Below are positions 1 to 9,555 of a stretch of 64,000 nt of DNA, piece by piece (the stretch's first letter is position 1; the number at the start of each line of letters is the position of its first letter). The stretch is from Deltaproteobacteria bacterium PRO3. Lineage in GTDB: Bacteria > UBA10199 > DSSB01. The notes below the pieces were generated by a model. That model saw only the letters and a program-made list of their open reading frames with translations, had not been told where the DNA came from and did not search any database. The stretch spans positions 1 to 64,000 of the forward strand of contig SZOV01000003.1 of the NCBI GenBank assembly GCA_030263375.1, given 5' to 3'. The translations under genes and the position numbers were made by a program.

Positions 1-536
1 ATTATATTCTGGCCCCCGCCGAGGCCAGCAGCAACCTGGCGCGCTACGACGGCGTCCGCTACGGGCACCGCGCCGCGGGCGTAAAGGATCTCTTCGAGAT
101 GTACGTCCGCTCCCGCTCCGAGGGCTTCGGCGCCGAGGTCAAGCGGCGCATCAGGCTGGGCACCTACGTGCTCAGCGCGGGCTACTACGACGCCTATTCC
201 TTGAAGGCGCAGAAGGTGCGCACGCTGATCCGCCGCGACTTCGAGGCGGCCTTCCAGAAGGTCGACGTCCTGGTGACGCCCACCTCCCCTTCCCACGCCT
301 TCAAGCTGGGCGAGAAGACCGACGACCCGATCCAGATGTATTTGAGCGACATCTTCACGATCAACGTCAACCTGGCCGGTCTGCCCGGGATGAGCCTCCC
401 CTGCGGCCAAAGCGCCTCCAAGCTCCCCATCGGCATGCAGCTGATCGCAGGCTCCTTCCAAGAAGAGAAGCTGCTCCACGCCGGCTACGCCTACGAGCAG
501 GCGACCGAATGGCACAAGATGAGGGCGCCGCTATGA
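1..536 (+). CDS. gatA: Asp/Glu-tRNA amidotransferase subunit A, C-terminal part (cut by window edge)
   Basis: The reading frame is open from the first bases of the window and ends at a TGA at 534-536, so the N-terminal amidase core lies outside. The visible part contains [18 protein letters not shown], then the helical C-terminal stretch with [10 protein letters not shown] and the closing [10 protein letters not shown], all typical of GatA. GatA releases ammonia from glutamine for the GatCAB transamidase, which corrects Glu-tRNA(Gln) or Asp-tRNA(Asn). The stop codon overlaps the gatB start (ATGA), so the two are translationally coupled. A gatC gene is not visible and may lie upstream. Confidence 0.93.
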   Translation, partial: YILAPAEASSNLARYDGVRYGHRAAGVKDLFEMYVRSRSEGFGAEVKRRIRLGTYVLSAGYYDAYSLKAQKVRTLIRRDFEAAFQKVDVLVTPTSPSHAFKLGEKTDDPIQMYLSDIFTINVNLAGLPGMSLPCGQSASKLPIGMQLIAGSFQEEKLLHAGYAYEQATEWHKMRAPL

Positions 537-1969
537 CCACCTTCGAGACCGTCATCGGATTGGAAGTCCACGCCCAGCTCAAGACGAACACCAAGATTTT
601 CTGTTCTTGCTCGACGGAATTTGGGAGACCGCCCAATACCAACACCTGCGAGGTCTGCTTGGGCCTGCCCGGGGTGCTGCCGGTGCTCAACCGCAAGGCG
701 GTCGAGTTCGCCATCAAGGCCGGACTGGCCACGCACTGCACGATCGCGCGCAAGAGCGTCTTCGCCCGAAAGAACTATTTCTACCCCGACCTGCCCAAGG
801 GCTACCAGATCAGCCAGTACGAGCTGCCGCTCTGCTCCAAGGGCTACCTCGACATCGAGGTCGACGGCCAAAAGAAGCGCGTCGGCCTGACCCGCATCCA
901 TATGGAAGAAGACGCCGGCAAGCTGGTCCACGATCTGGGCGCCTCCGACGTCAGCCACGTCGACCTCAACCGCGCCTGCACGCCGCTCATCGAGATCGTC
1001 TCCGAGCCCGACATGCGCGGCCCCAAAGAGGCCAGCGCCTACCTGAAGCGCCTGCGCGACATCCTGGTCTACCTCGAGATCTGCGACGGCAACATGGAGG
1101 AAGGCAGCTTCCGCTGCGACGCCAACGTCTCGATTCGGCCCGTCGGGCAAAAAGAATTCGGCACCCGCTGCGAGCTGAAAAACATGAACAGCTTCCGCAA
1201 CGTCGAGCGCGCGATCGAGTACGAGGTCAAGCGTCAGGAGGCCCTGATCCTCGACGGAAAAAAAGTGGTGCAGGAGACGCGGCTCTGGAACGCCGACAAG
1301 GGCGTCTCCGAATCGATGCGCTCCAAGGAAGAGGCCAACGACTACCGCTATTTCCCCGACCCCGACCTGCTGCCCCTGATCGTCGAGGAGGCCTGGGTCG
1401 AGCGCCTGCGGAAGGAGCAACCCGAGCTGGCCTTCGAGAAGGCCGAGCGCTTCGCGCGGGACTACGCCATTCCGGCTTACGACGCCGAGGTCCTGACCGC
1501 CGAGAAGTCGGTGGCCCAGCATTGGGAAGCGGCCGTCAAGCTCGCCGCCGGGATCGAGCCCAAGAAGCTCAGCAACCTCTACATGACCCACCTGCTCAAG
1601 CTGCAGAAGGACGTCCCCGAGACCTTCGACCGGATTCAATCCGCGACGGTCGCCGAGGTCTTGAAAATGACCGAGGCGGGCGATATCAGCTTGGGCATGG
1701 CCAAAGAGATCCTCGACGAGGTCGCCGCCAGCGGCAAGGCCGTCGCGGACATCGTCGAAGAGAAGGGCATGAAGCAGGTCTCGGACACCGGCGCCATCGA
1801 GGCGGTGGTCGACAAGGTCCTGGCCGACAACCCGAAAAACTTGGCCGATTACCGCTCGGGCAAGGACAAGCTCTTCGGGTTCTTCGTCGGGCAGACGATG
1901 AAGGCCTTGGGCGGCAAGGCCAATCCGAAGGTCGTGAACGACATTTTGATCAAGAAACTGAAGGGATAG
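533..1969 (+). CDS. gatB: Asp/Glu-tRNA amidotransferase subunit B
   Basis: This 478-residue protein begins [17 protein letters not shown], the standard GatB opening. It contains the zinc-site cysteines (CSCS, CEVCLG), a [13 protein letters not shown] segment and the C-terminal YqeY-like tail ([19 protein letters not shown]), so it is full length. GatB is the kinase/transamidase subunit that activates the misacylated tRNA and receives ammonia from GatA. The ATG at 533 is preferred over an in-frame ATG at 509, because it gives the usual N-terminus and an ATGA overlap with gatA. mtnA follows after two bases. Confidence 0.97.
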   Translation: MTTFETVIGLEVHAQLKTNTKIFCSCSTEFGRPPNTNTCEVCLGLPGVLPVLNRKAVEFAIKAGLATHCTIARKSVFARKNYFYPDLPKGYQISQYELPLCSKGYLDIEVDGQKKRVGLTRIHMEEDAGKLVHDLGASDVSHVDLNRACTPLIEIVSEPDMRGPKEASAYLKRLRDILVYLEICDGNMEEGSFRCDANVSIRPVGQKEFGTRCELKNMNSFRNVERAIEYEVKRQEALILDGKKVVQETRLWNADKGVSESMRSKEEANDYRYFPDPDLLPLIVEEAWVERLRKEQPELAFEKAERFARDYAIPAYDAEVLTAEKSVAQHWEAAVKLAAGIEPKKLSNLYMTHLLKLQKDVPETFDRIQSATVAEVLKMTEAGDISLGMAKEILDEVAASGKAVADIVEEKGMKQVSDTGAIEAVVDKVLADNPKNLADYRSGKDKLFGFFVGQTMKALGGKANPKVVNDILIKKLKG

Positions 1970-1971
1970 CT

Positions 1972-3015
1972 TTGAATTTTTTCACCCTACAATGGCAAGA
2001 CGGCGCGGTCGTGATGATCGACCAACGCAAGCTGCCCAACCACGAGATCTACAACACCTATCGCACCCATGAGGAAGTCGCGGAGGCGATCAAGACGATG
2101 GTGGTGCGCGGCGCCCCGGCGATCGGCGTGGCGGGTGCGCTGGGGATGGCCTTGGCGGCCAATAATTCTAAGGCCAAAAACCACGAAGAGTTCTTCGCCG
2201 AGATGGACCGCGCCGCCGACCTGCTCATCAGCCAGCGCCCCACGGCGGTCAACCTACCCTGGGCGGTGAAGCGCATCCAAGCTTTCTACCGGAAAGAAAA
2301 GGACTCGAGCCTCCTGGTCCTGCAGAACAAGATCCTCGAGGAGGCCCTGCGCGTCTTCGAGGAAGACGTCGTCATGTGCCGGCAGATGGGCGAAAAGGGC
2401 GCGCCCCTGATCGAGGAGGGCAAGACCTACCTCACCCACTGCAACGCCGGCGCCCTGGCGACGGCCGGCGAGGGCACCGCCCTCTCGGTCTTTTACGAGG
2501 CGCAGCGTCGCGGCAAGAAATTCAAGGTGATCGCCTCCGAGACCCGGCCTTTTTTGCAAGGCGCCCGGCTGACCGCCTGGGAGCTGAGCAAAAACGGCAT
2601 CGACGTGACGCTGGTGACCGACAACATGGTCGGCCACCTGATGCGGCTGGGCAAGATCCACGGCGCGGTGGTCGGCAGCGACCGCATCGTCGCCAACGGC
2701 GACGTCGCCAACAAGATCGGCACCTACGGCGTGGCGGTCCTGGCCAGGCACCACGGCATCCCGCTCTACGTGGTGGCGCCCTCCTCCACGGTCGACTTCG
2801 AGACTCCGGACGGCTCGCACATCCCGATCGAGCAGCGCCCCGAGGAGGAGGTCACCGCCTTCTTCGGCACCCCCAGCGCGCCGGCGGGAATCAAGGTCTT
2901 CAACCCGGCCTTTGACGTCACGCCCCATGAGCTGGTAGAGGCCATCGTGACGGAGAAGGGCATCGCTCGGGCCCCTTATGCCGAAAATTTGAAAAAGGTC
3001 TTGCAGCGACCGTAG
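1972..3015 (+). CDS. mtnA: S-methyl-5-thioribose-1-phosphate isomerase
   Basis: This 347-residue protein belongs to the eIF2B-like isomerase family. Diagnostic stretches are RGAPAIGVAGALGMALA, THCNAGALATAG (catalytic cysteine), SETRPFLQGARLTAWEL and GSDRIVANGDVANKIGT (catalytic aspartate). It converts methylthioribose-1-phosphate to methylthioribulose-1-phosphate in methionine salvage; some homologues act on 5-deoxyribose-1-phosphate. No ATG precedes the conserved WQDGAVVMIDQRKLP segment, so the TTG two bases after the gatB stop is taken as the start. No other methionine-salvage gene is in the window, so its placement in the gat operon looks incidental. Confidence 0.93.
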   Translation: MNFFTLQWQDGAVVMIDQRKLPNHEIYNTYRTHEEVAEAIKTMVVRGAPAIGVAGALGMALAANNSKAKNHEEFFAEMDRAADLLISQRPTAVNLPWAVKRIQAFYRKEKDSSLLVLQNKILEEALRVFEEDVVMCRQMGEKGAPLIEEGKTYLTHCNAGALATAGEGTALSVFYEAQRRGKKFKVIASETRPFLQGARLTAWELSKNGIDVTLVTDNMVGHLMRLGKIHGAVVGSDRIVANGDVANKIGTYGVAVLARHHGIPLYVVAPSSTVDFETPDGSHIPIEQRPEEEVTAFFGTPSAPAGIKVFNPAFDVTPHELVEAIVTEKGIARAPYAENLKKVLQRP

Positions 3016-3087
3016 AGGCGGAACGTCCTCGCCCTCTACCGCGAGAAAAAAAATTATCGCCACCCCGTGCCCGGACAGAGGAAAACC

Positions 3088-4005
3088 ATGGTTCAAAAAG
3101 TAGAAAAAATCTGGCTCGACGGAAAAATGATCCCCTGGGACGAAGCCAACGTGCACGTCCTGACGCATACCCTGCACTACGGACTGGGCGTCTTCGAGGG
3201 CATCCGCTGCTACGAGGGCGAGGACGGCAAAAGCGCGATCTTCCGCCTGCAAGAGCACATCGACCGTCTCTACGACTCGGCCCACATCCTGTTGATGGAG
3301 ATCCCCTTTCCCAAGGCCGAACTCCTCGAGGCCTGCAAAGAGATCTTCCGCGTCAACAAGCTGAAGGCCGGCTACCTGCGGCCCCTGGTCTTCGTCGGCG
3401 ACGGCGAGATGGGCTTGCACGCCACCAGCAACCGGATCCGCGTAGCCGTCATCGCCTGGCCCTGGGGCACCTACCTGGGTGACGAGGGCGTGAAGCACGG
3501 CATCCGCGCCAAGGTCTCCAGCTACACCCGCCACCACATCAACGCCACGATGACCAAAAGCAAGGCGGTGGCCAACTACGTCAACTCCATCCTCGCCAAG
3601 CGCGAGGCCATGCTGGCCGGCTACGAAGAAACCGTGATGCTCGACCCCGAGGGCTACGTCTCCGAGGCCAGCGGCGAAAATCTCTTCATGGTGAAGAACG
3701 GCAAGGTCGTCACGCCGCTGACCACCAGCGCCCTACAGGGCATCACCCGCGACACCGTGATCGAGCTGCTCAAAGACCGCGGCATCGCGGTCAAAGAGAC
3801 CCACTTCTCCCGCGACGAGCTCTATATCGCCGACGAGATCTTCCTCACCGGCACCGCCGCCGAGATCACCCCGGTGCGCGAGCTGGACCATCGCAAGATC
3901 GGCTCGGGCAAACCGGGCCCGATCACGCAGCAGGTGCAGAAGGATTTTCACGATTTGGTGCGGGGCAAGAGCTCCAAGCACCGAGAGTGGCTGGCCTTCC
4001 TGTAG
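3088..4005 (+). CDS. ilvE: Branched-chain amino acid aminotransferase
   Basis: This is a 305-residue fold-type IV PLP transaminase. Visible features are THTLHYGLGVFEGIRCY, the PLP-lysine region MTKSKAVANYVNS, EASGENLFMVKNGKVVTP and the GITRDTVIELL phosphate-cup segment. It interconverts leucine, isoleucine and valine with their 2-oxo acids. The ATG at 3088 has an AGAGGA at 3077-3082 in front of it; an in-frame GTG at 3067 would place that Shine-Dalgarno inside the gene. A short GTAGAGG/CCTCTAC inverted repeat without a T-tract lies between mtnA and this gene. Confidence 0.95.
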   Translation: MVQKVEKIWLDGKMIPWDEANVHVLTHTLHYGLGVFEGIRCYEGEDGKSAIFRLQEHIDRLYDSAHILLMEIPFPKAELLEACKEIFRVNKLKAGYLRPLVFVGDGEMGLHATSNRIRVAVIAWPWGTYLGDEGVKHGIRAKVSSYTRHHINATMTKSKAVANYVNSILAKREAMLAGYEETVMLDPEGYVSEASGENLFMVKNGKVVTPLTTSALQGITRDTVIELLKDRGIAVKETHFSRDELYIADEIFLTGTAAEITPVRELDHRKIGSGKPGPITQQVQKDFHDLVRGKSSKHREWLAFL

Positions 4006-4033
4006 GCACTCCGGATCCAAGCGGCGTCGAAGC

Positions 4034-4957
4034 TTAGGCGCCCGCCAGCCTTGGCGAGGCCGTCTCTCTCTCCGTCCGGCAGTAAGACGGCACCCAGCTT
4101 CTTTCGATCAACTCCGGCCGCATCACGCTGTAGTCGAAATCCAGTCCCTCGCGGACCATGCGCGGGATATCCAGCAGGTATTTCGCCTCGGGGATGTCCT
4201 TGAAGAAGGCCGTGATCATCGGCCGCACCATCCGGCGCGCGGCGCGGATACCGACGGCACCGATGAAGTTGCGGCGCTGGCCGATGTGGGCCAGCTCGTC
4301 GACCATGATCTCGTGCAACAGGGCTCGGAGCCGGTCTCGGGCCTCGGGCTCGTCGGCGAAGACCTCGTCGAAGAGCCGGTCGAGCTCCAGGTAAAAAGTC
4401 ATCCCCATCAATTCCGAGACGAAGGCGGGCGGGCTCATCAGGCTCTCGGGCACCTTCGGAAAGATCCGATAAACCCTCTGCATCCAAGGGCCCAGCGGTA
4501 CCCACTCGACCTTGTCCAAATGGAAGGTCCGAAACATCTCGTGGAAGAGCCTCACGTGGCAGAATTCCTCGCACAGGTGGTAGCGGCTGATCCGCTCGGT
4601 GGTCTTTTTGGCCTCGGCCATGGAAGGGATCGCATCCCAGGCGCCGGAAATTCCCACCCACTCGTGCCTGGCGAATTTATAGATGCAAGTCAGCAACAAG
4701 GTCTTGCGGTCGAGACTGCGCGGGTCGTCGCGCATTTTGACGTAGTTGCGATAGAATTTTTCGGGATCCGCCAGCGGTTTTCGCGAACGCACGGCCTCGC
4801 GCTGAAATCCGGCCAGGAGATCGCGCTTGGTCGTCAGGTCTTTCTGGTCTTCGAGAATTTTCCCGCTGTGCCGTTGGGAAAACTCCCAATAGGCCTCAAA
4901 GTTATCTTGTCGCTGCCGGGAATCGCTGGGGGAAAAGATCGATTGGTAGGTCGGCAC
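4034..4957 (-). CDS. Ferritin-like di-iron protein, function unknown
   Basis: This 307-residue soluble protein was not recognised as a named enzyme. Two metal-binding signatures are visible: CEEFCH (E130, E131, H134) and VDELAH (D220, E221, H224). E191 lies in a helix between them. This E-ExxH / E-ExxH spacing is that of carboxylate-bridged di-iron ferritin-like or oxygenase folds. The start is a GTG with GCGGAG five bases upstream. It is convergent with ilvE and stands alone, downstream of the 5044-5373 gene. It could be an N-oxygenase, a desaturase-like enzyme or a storage protein; the sequence does not decide. Confidence 0.75.
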   Translation of the reverse strand: MPTYQSIFSPSDSRQRQDNFEAYWEFSQRHSGKILEDQKDLTTKRDLLAGFQREAVRSRKPLADPEKFYRNYVKMRDDPRSLDRKTLLLTCIYKFARHEWVGISGAWDAIPSMAEAKKTTERISRYHLCEEFCHVRLFHEMFRTFHLDKVEWVPLGPWMQRVYRIFPKVPESLMSPPAFVSELMGMTFYLELDRLFDEVFADEPEARDRLRALLHEIMVDELAHIGQRRNFIGAVGIRAARRMVRPMITAFFKDIPEAKYLLDIPRMVREGLDFDYSVMRPELIERSWVPSYCRTERETASPRLAGA

Positions 4958-5043
4958 AAGGCTCCGCTGGAAAAGAGGATTTATTCGGGAACCGTCAGGC
5001 TGGCATCAAGGCCAAGGATTGTCGAGGGAATTCCTGGATCCGC

Positions 5044-5373
5044 TCAATTCAGTCCCTCGCGGAACAGGCGACGCAGGGCCTCGTGGGAGGTGCCGGCCTC
5101 GCGAATCGAGCCGCCGCTGGGATAGAGGTCTTCTTGGGTCGAGCTCATGGCCTCGAGGTTCTTATACATGATCACGCCCTGGCGGTAGTTCGGAAGGAAC
5201 AGGAGTTGGTAAGTGTCTTCCTTCTTGAAGGAGGGCGCCGAGGACGGGGAGAGGTAAACCCCGCCGCAGGAGAGGATCTCGCCCTTCTCCTCCAAGAGCT
5301 GCTGATCGGGGGACTTCTCGGTGTTGACGACGATGCTGCCGCAATCGCTTCCAGGTCTTTCTTTCGGAATCAT
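5044..5373 (-). CDS. Small hypothetical protein, 109 residues
   Basis: This is an unrecognised soluble protein with no signal peptide or membrane segment. It has two cysteines (DCGS and LSCGG), a stretch with alternating hydrophobics (YQLLFLPNYRQGVIMYKNLEAM) and a short acidic/serine-rich middle. It looks like a small mixed alpha/beta fold. A GGGGAG lies about ten bases before the ATG. The long AT-rich stretch upstream (5374-5618) would carry its promoter. The ferritin-like gene follows 86 bases downstream on the same strand and may be co-transcribed. Coding status rests on length, Shine-Dalgarno and lack of a competing frame. Confidence 0.55.
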   Translation of the reverse strand: MIPKERPGSDCGSIVVNTEKSPDQQLLEEKGEILSCGGVYLSPSSAPSFKKEDTYQLLFLPNYRQGVIMYKNLEAMSSTQEDLYPSGGSIREAGTSHEALRRLFREGLN

Positions 5374-5618
5374 GATGGCTTCTCCCCATGCTTAGGTTCA
5401 CTGCAAAGGATTCCTAAACATGAGAATTAGCAATCGATGTGCCACAGCCTCGGAGAAGTTTTATTATTATATGTACATATTAATATTGAATTAATTCAGG
5501 ATGTTGAAAGTTTAACGCCTTGCTCCGTCTTGCAATCTCTGTACATAAACTATTGATCGTCAATATTTTTTTAGTCAATTTATCAGGGCCTCCGTCAATG
5601 CTTTGACGACCGCTCGCG
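5374..5618. other. AT-rich intergenic stretch between uvrC and the 5044-5373 gene
   Basis: About 245 bases that are clearly more AT-rich than the surrounding sequence. It holds a hairpin CGTCAA-TGCT-TTGACG at 5593-5608 just past the uvrC stop. A second hairpin, TATTGA-TCG-TCAATA at 5551-5565, is followed by seven T residues on the + strand, although no + strand gene precedes it. Several TTGAC hexamers occur on the - strand and could be -35 elements for the small gene, but no convincing spaced -10 was found. Confidence 0.4.
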
Positions 5619-7490
5619 TTAGATTTCCTCTTCGCCGAGGGCGCCTTGGAGGCGCTGGGCCAGCTCCATCGAGACGCCGATCGCGGTCGCGATCTCCTCT
5701 GCGGAGGCCGCCCGGATGCGCTTCAGGCTGCCGAAGTGATGCAGGAGCTTCTTCCGCCGCGCCTCGCCGATGCCCGGCACCTGCTCGAGGGCCGAGTCGA
5801 GGGTGCGGCGCTTGCGCAGCTTGCGGTGGAACTCGATGCCGAAGCGATGCGCCTCGTCGCGGATCTGTACCAGGACGAAGAGCGCGGAGGAATTTGGCGG
5901 AAAGAAGACCGGGTTCTTGCGGTTAGGCAGAAAGACACGCTCCTCGCTGCGCGAGCGCGGGGCCTCCGGCGGCGCCTCGTCCCGCCAGGTCTCGCCCAAG
6001 AGCTTGCTCTTCGCCAGCGCGATCAGGTCGACGCCGACGATCTCGAGGTCGCGCAGGGCCTGGGCGGCGGCGTTCAGCTGTCCCTTCCCGCCGTCGATGA
6101 CGATCAGGTCCGGCAAGGCCCAGGCCTCCTCGCCTTCCGCCGCGCGGCGCAGGCGCCGCGTCAGGACCTCGTACATCGAGGCGAAGTCGTTGGCCCCCTC
6201 CACCGTCTTGATCTTGAAGTGGCGGTAGCCCTGCCGGTAGGGCTTGCCCTCGCGGAAGGTCACCATCGAGCCCACCGACTCGCGCCCCTGAAAATTGCTG
6301 ATGTCGTAGCACTCGATGGCCTGCGGCAGCTTTTGCAGCCCCAGGCGGGCCTGCAGGTCGGCGAGCACCTCCTCGGTGTCTTTTTGCTTGCGGTCGCGGC
6401 TCAGGAAGGCCTGCTTGGCGTTCTGTCCGGCCAATTTCAACAGGGCCGACTTCTCGCCGCGACGCGGGAGCAAGAGCTCGACCTTGCGCCCGGCGCGCTC
6501 GCCCAGGATCTCGGCCAGGCTGGCGGCCTCCGGCAATTCGACCGGCAATAGGATCTCGGCGGGGATGAAGCGCCCCTCCGCATAATACTGCAGCAGGAAG
6601 GAGGCCAGAACCTCCGCGTCCTCCTCGTGGGACTTGAAGTGGAAGCTGCGGTTTTCCTGCAGGCTCCCCTCCCGCACCATCATGAGATATAGGGAAAGCG
6701 CCTCGCCCTCGCGGTGCATGCCCAGCACGTCGCGGGTGACGGCCCGGTGGCTGACCACCTTCTGCTTCTCGAGGGTCCGGTCGATGTCGCGCAGCAGGTC
6801 GCGGTAGCGGGCGGCCTCCTCGTAGGCCTCGCGCTCGGCGGCGCCTTGCATTAGATCGCCGACGATTTTCTTCAGTTCGCCGCTCTTGCCCTCGAGGAAG
6901 AGCCGCACCTGGCGCACCACCTTCCCGTAGGCCTCGGCATCGACATAACCCACGCAGGGCGCGTCGCAGCGCTTGATCTGGTACTGAAGGCAGGGACGCA
7001 CCCGGTTGCGGAACTCGTGGTCGCCGCAGGTGCGCAGCTTGAAGTGCGCCTCGATGAACTCGGCCACTTCCCGGCAGGCCCAGGCCGAGGAATAGGGGCC
7101 GAAGTAGAGGCTGCCGTCCTTCTTGAGCCTCCGGGTGACGTAGATCCGCGGAAACTCGTCGCGCACCGAAAGCTTGAGGCTGACGTAGCTCTTGTCGTCT
7201 TTCAGGTCGATGTTGTAGCGCGGCCGGTGCTTCTTGATGAGCGTATTCTCGAGGAGCAGGGCCTCCTTGGCGTTGTCGGTAAGGACGGTCTCGACGGAGG
7301 CGACCTTGGAGATCAGGAAACGCACCTGGTAGCGGTCATGGGCCTCCTTGCCGAAATAGCTCCCCACCCGCGCGCGCAGGTTGCTCGCCTTCCCCACGTA
7401 GAGCACCTCGCCCTTGGCGTTTTTCATCAGGTAGACGCCAGGGGATTTGGGAAGCTCTTCGAGCTTGATGTCGGCCTTGGCCTCGGACAT
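5619..7490 (-). CDS. uvrC: Excinuclease ABC subunit C
   Basis: This 623-residue protein has the GIY-YIG nuclease domain at the N-terminus (SPGVYLMKNAKGEVLYVGKA), a zinc-like cysteine group (RTCGD, PCLQYQIKRCDAPCVGY), a UvrB-binding UVR motif (AYEEAARYRDLL), the RNase-H-like UvrC domain (CYDISNFQG, VIDGGKGQLNAA) and a terminal helix-hairpin-helix pair (VPGIGEARRKKLLHHFGS). It makes both incisions around UvrB-marked DNA lesions. The ATG at 7490 is chosen because homology starts there; upstream ATG/GTG codons would overlap the divergent 7549 gene. uvrB lies 11 kb away, so the two are not one operon. Confidence 0.96.
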   Translation of the reverse strand: MSEAKADIKLEELPKSPGVYLMKNAKGEVLYVGKASNLRARVGSYFGKEAHDRYQVRFLISKVASVETVLTDNAKEALLLENTLIKKHRPRYNIDLKDDKSYVSLKLSVRDEFPRIYVTRRLKKDGSLYFGPYSSAWACREVAEFIEAHFKLRTCGDHEFRNRVRPCLQYQIKRCDAPCVGYVDAEAYGKVVRQVRLFLEGKSGELKKIVGDLMQGAAEREAYEEAARYRDLLRDIDRTLEKQKVVSHRAVTRDVLGMHREGEALSLYLMMVREGSLQENRSFHFKSHEEDAEVLASFLLQYYAEGRFIPAEILLPVELPEAASLAEILGERAGRKVELLLPRRGEKSALLKLAGQNAKQAFLSRDRKQKDTEEVLADLQARLGLQKLPQAIECYDISNFQGRESVGSMVTFREGKPYRQGYRHFKIKTVEGANDFASMYEVLTRRLRRAAEGEEAWALPDLIVIDGGKGQLNAAAQALRDLEIVGVDLIALAKSKLLGETWRDEAPPEAPRSRSEERVFLPNRKNPVFFPPNSSALFVLVQIRDEAHRFGIEFHRKLRKRRTLDSALEQVPGIGEARRKKLLHHFGSLKRIRAASAEEIATAIGVSMELAQRLQGALGEEEI

Positions 7491-7548
7491 AGGGCCACCA
7501 TAACAAAGAGATTTCCTTCCTTCCAAGATCTGATATTTTTTCGCGGCC

Positions 7549-9555
7549 ATGAAAGGCCGCCGCCGAAAAGCCGCCGTTCCGATCGTCGCCGTCGACACGG
7601 GGGGCACCTTCACCGACTTCTTCGTCTTGTCCCCGGAGGGCGTCCGCAGTCACAAGGTCCTGTCGACGCCCCGCGACCCCTCCCGGGCCGTCGCCCGGGG
7701 CTTGAAAGAGCTGGGGCTGAAGGGCGCCTACTCCCTTGTCCACGGCTCCACCGTCGCGACCAACGCCCTGCTCGAACGCAAAGGCGCGCGGGTGGCGCTC
7801 GTCACCACCGCGGGCTTCGAAGACGTCGTCGAGATCGGACGCCAGGAGCGCCCCTGCCTCTACGCGCTGGAGCCGCGCAAAACCCCGCCGCTGGTCGCGC
7901 GCCGACTGCGCTTCGGCCTAGCCGAGCGAATCGGCGCGGGAGGCAAGGTCCTGCGAAGTCCCTCGGCCGCGGAGCTGAAGGCCCTGCGGCGCCGCCTGCG
8001 CGGCGCGGGCGTCGAGTCCCTGGCGCTTTGCCTGCTGCATGCCTACGCCAATCCCGCCCACGAACGGCTCGCGGCGCGATTCCTGAAAACCCTGGGAAAA
8101 CCGCTGTCGGTCTCCTCGGAGATCTGCCCCGAATTTCGCGAGTACGAGAGAAGCTCCACCGTCTGCGTCAACGCCTACGTCGCGCCGGTCATGGCGCGCT
8201 ACCTACGCCGCCTGCAGAAACGCCTGCGCCGCCCGGTCCGCATCCTGCAGTCCAACGGCGGCGGCCTCTCCGTCGCCGAGGCCTCGCGGCAGGCGGTGCG
8301 TACCCTGCTCTCCGGCCCGGCGGGCGGCGCCCTGGGCGCCCTGCGAGCGGCCGAGGCCGCCGGCTTCCGCCGCCTCCTGACCCTGGACATGGGCGGGACC
8401 TCCACCGACATGAGCCTGATCGACGGCGCCCTCGAGTTCACCAGCGAGGCGGCACTCGGCGACTACCCCGTCAAGACGCCGATGATCCGCATCGACACGA
8501 TCGGCGCGGGCGGCGGCTCGCTGGCCTGGATCGACGCGGGCGGCGCCCTGCGCGTCGGGCCGCGGAGCGCCGGCGCCGATCCCGGGCCCATTTGCTACGG
8601 CCGCGGCGGAAGGCAACTCACCGTGACCGACGCCCACGTCGCCCTGGGACGCATTCCGCCCCGGCACTTCCTGGGCGGGCGGATGCGGCTTTTTCCCGAA
8701 CGGATCGAGGCCCCGCTCGGGCGCTTGGCGAAACGCCTCGGCCTCTCCCCGCGGGAGGCCGCCGAGGGCATCATCGCCGTGGCCAACGCCAACATGGCGC
8801 GGTCGCTGCGCGTCCTCTCGCTGCAGCGCGGCCACGACCCGCGGCGCTTCGCCCTCTTCCCCTTCGGCGGCGCCGGCGCCCTCCACGCCGCCGAGCTGGC
8901 CGAGGCCCTGCAGATCCCGCAAGTCCTCGTCCCGCCAAATCCCGGCCTGCTCTCGGCCTACGGCATGGCCTTCGCGGAGTGGCGGCGCGACTACGTGCGG
9001 ACGGTCCTGTGGCGGGAGGAAGAGGCCTCGCCCGCCGCCTTGAGGAGGATCTTCGAGGAGCTGAGGGCGCAGGCGCGGCGTGACGCCCGCGCCGAGCGGG
9101 TCGCGCCGCGCGCGCTGCGCTTCGCCGAGACCCTCGACCTGCGCTACGCCGGGCAGTCCTTCGAGCTGGGCCTCGCCCACCGACCGGGCTTCCGCCAGGC
9201 CTTCGACGCCGCCCACCGCCGGCGCTACGGCCACGCCTACCGCGGCCGGGCCATCGAGGTGGTGAACCTCCGCCTGCAGGTGACGGCGCCGGAGAAACGG
9301 CCCGAGCCCGCCGAGACCGCGCCGCAACGGGGAAGCCGCGCCGCGCCTGCGGACCGGACGAACCTTTATTGGCGGGGAGATGTCTTCGCGGCCCCGGTCT
9401 ACCTCCGGGGCGCGCTACCCGCCCGGGCCTCGCTTGCCGGTCCCGCCTTGGTGGCGGAGTTCAGCGCGACGACCTTCGTCCCGCCGGGCTGGCGGCTGCG
9501 GAGGCTCCCAGGCGGCGCCCTGCTCTTGACGCGAGACGGGAGGTCTCGTGCCTAA
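7549..9555 (+). CDS. hyuA: Hydantoinase/oxoprolinase subunit A
   Basis: This 668-residue protein shows the ATP-grasping DTGGTFTDFFV motif near the N-terminus and a second phosphate motif TLDMGGTSTDMSLI, followed by the GAGGGSLAWIDAGG and SAGADPGPICYGRGG segments of the HyuA family. With HyuB it forms an ATP-dependent amidohydrolase or carboxylase acting on N-methylhydantoin, 5-oxoproline or acetone-like substrates; the substrate cannot be read from sequence. Its stop overlaps the hyuB GTG by eight bases. It is divergent from uvrC, with about 60 bases between starts. Confidence 0.93.
   Translation: MKGRRRKAAVPIVAVDTGGTFTDFFVLSPEGVRSHKVLSTPRDPSRAVARGLKELGLKGAYSLVHGSTVATNALLERKGARVALVTTAGFEDVVEIGRQERPCLYALEPRKTPPLVARRLRFGLAERIGAGGKVLRSPSAAELKALRRRLRGAGVESLALCLLHAYANPAHERLAARFLKTLGKPLSVSSEICPEFREYERSSTVCVNAYVAPVMARYLRRLQKRLRRPVRILQSNGGGLSVAEASRQAVRTLLSGPAGGALGALRAAEAAGFRRLLTLDMGGTSTDMSLIDGALEFTSEAALGDYPVKTPMIRIDTIGAGGGSLAWIDAGGALRVGPRSAGADPGPICYGRGGRQLTVTDAHVALGRIPPRHFLGGRMRLFPERIEAPLGRLAKRLGLSPREAAEGIIAVANANMARSLRVLSLQRGHDPRRFALFPFGGAGALHAAELAEALQIPQVLVPPNPGLLSAYGMAFAEWRRDYVRTVLWREEEASPAALRRIFEELRAQARRDARAERVAPRALRFAETLDLRYAGQSFELGLAHRPGFRQAFDAAHRRRYGHAYRGRAIEVVNLRLQVTAPEKRPEPAETAPQRGSRAAPADRTNLYWRGDVFAAPVYLRGALPARASLAGPALVAEFSATTFVPPGWRLRRLPGGALLLTRDGRSRA

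Noticed and set aside
607-3015. Long open frame spanning gatB and mtnA
   Set aside because: Only its last part, from the TTG at 1972, is mtnA. The arginine/proline-rich first part is a shadow of gatB in another frame.
3014-3042. GTAGAGG/CCTCTAC inverted repeat after mtnA
   Set aside because: It is followed by A-rich, not T-rich, sequence, so it is not a convincing terminator.
7017-9083. 688-codon frame across the uvrC/hyuA junction
   Set aside because: It crosses two divergent, well-supported genes, and its content is low-complexity Arg/Pro/Gly.
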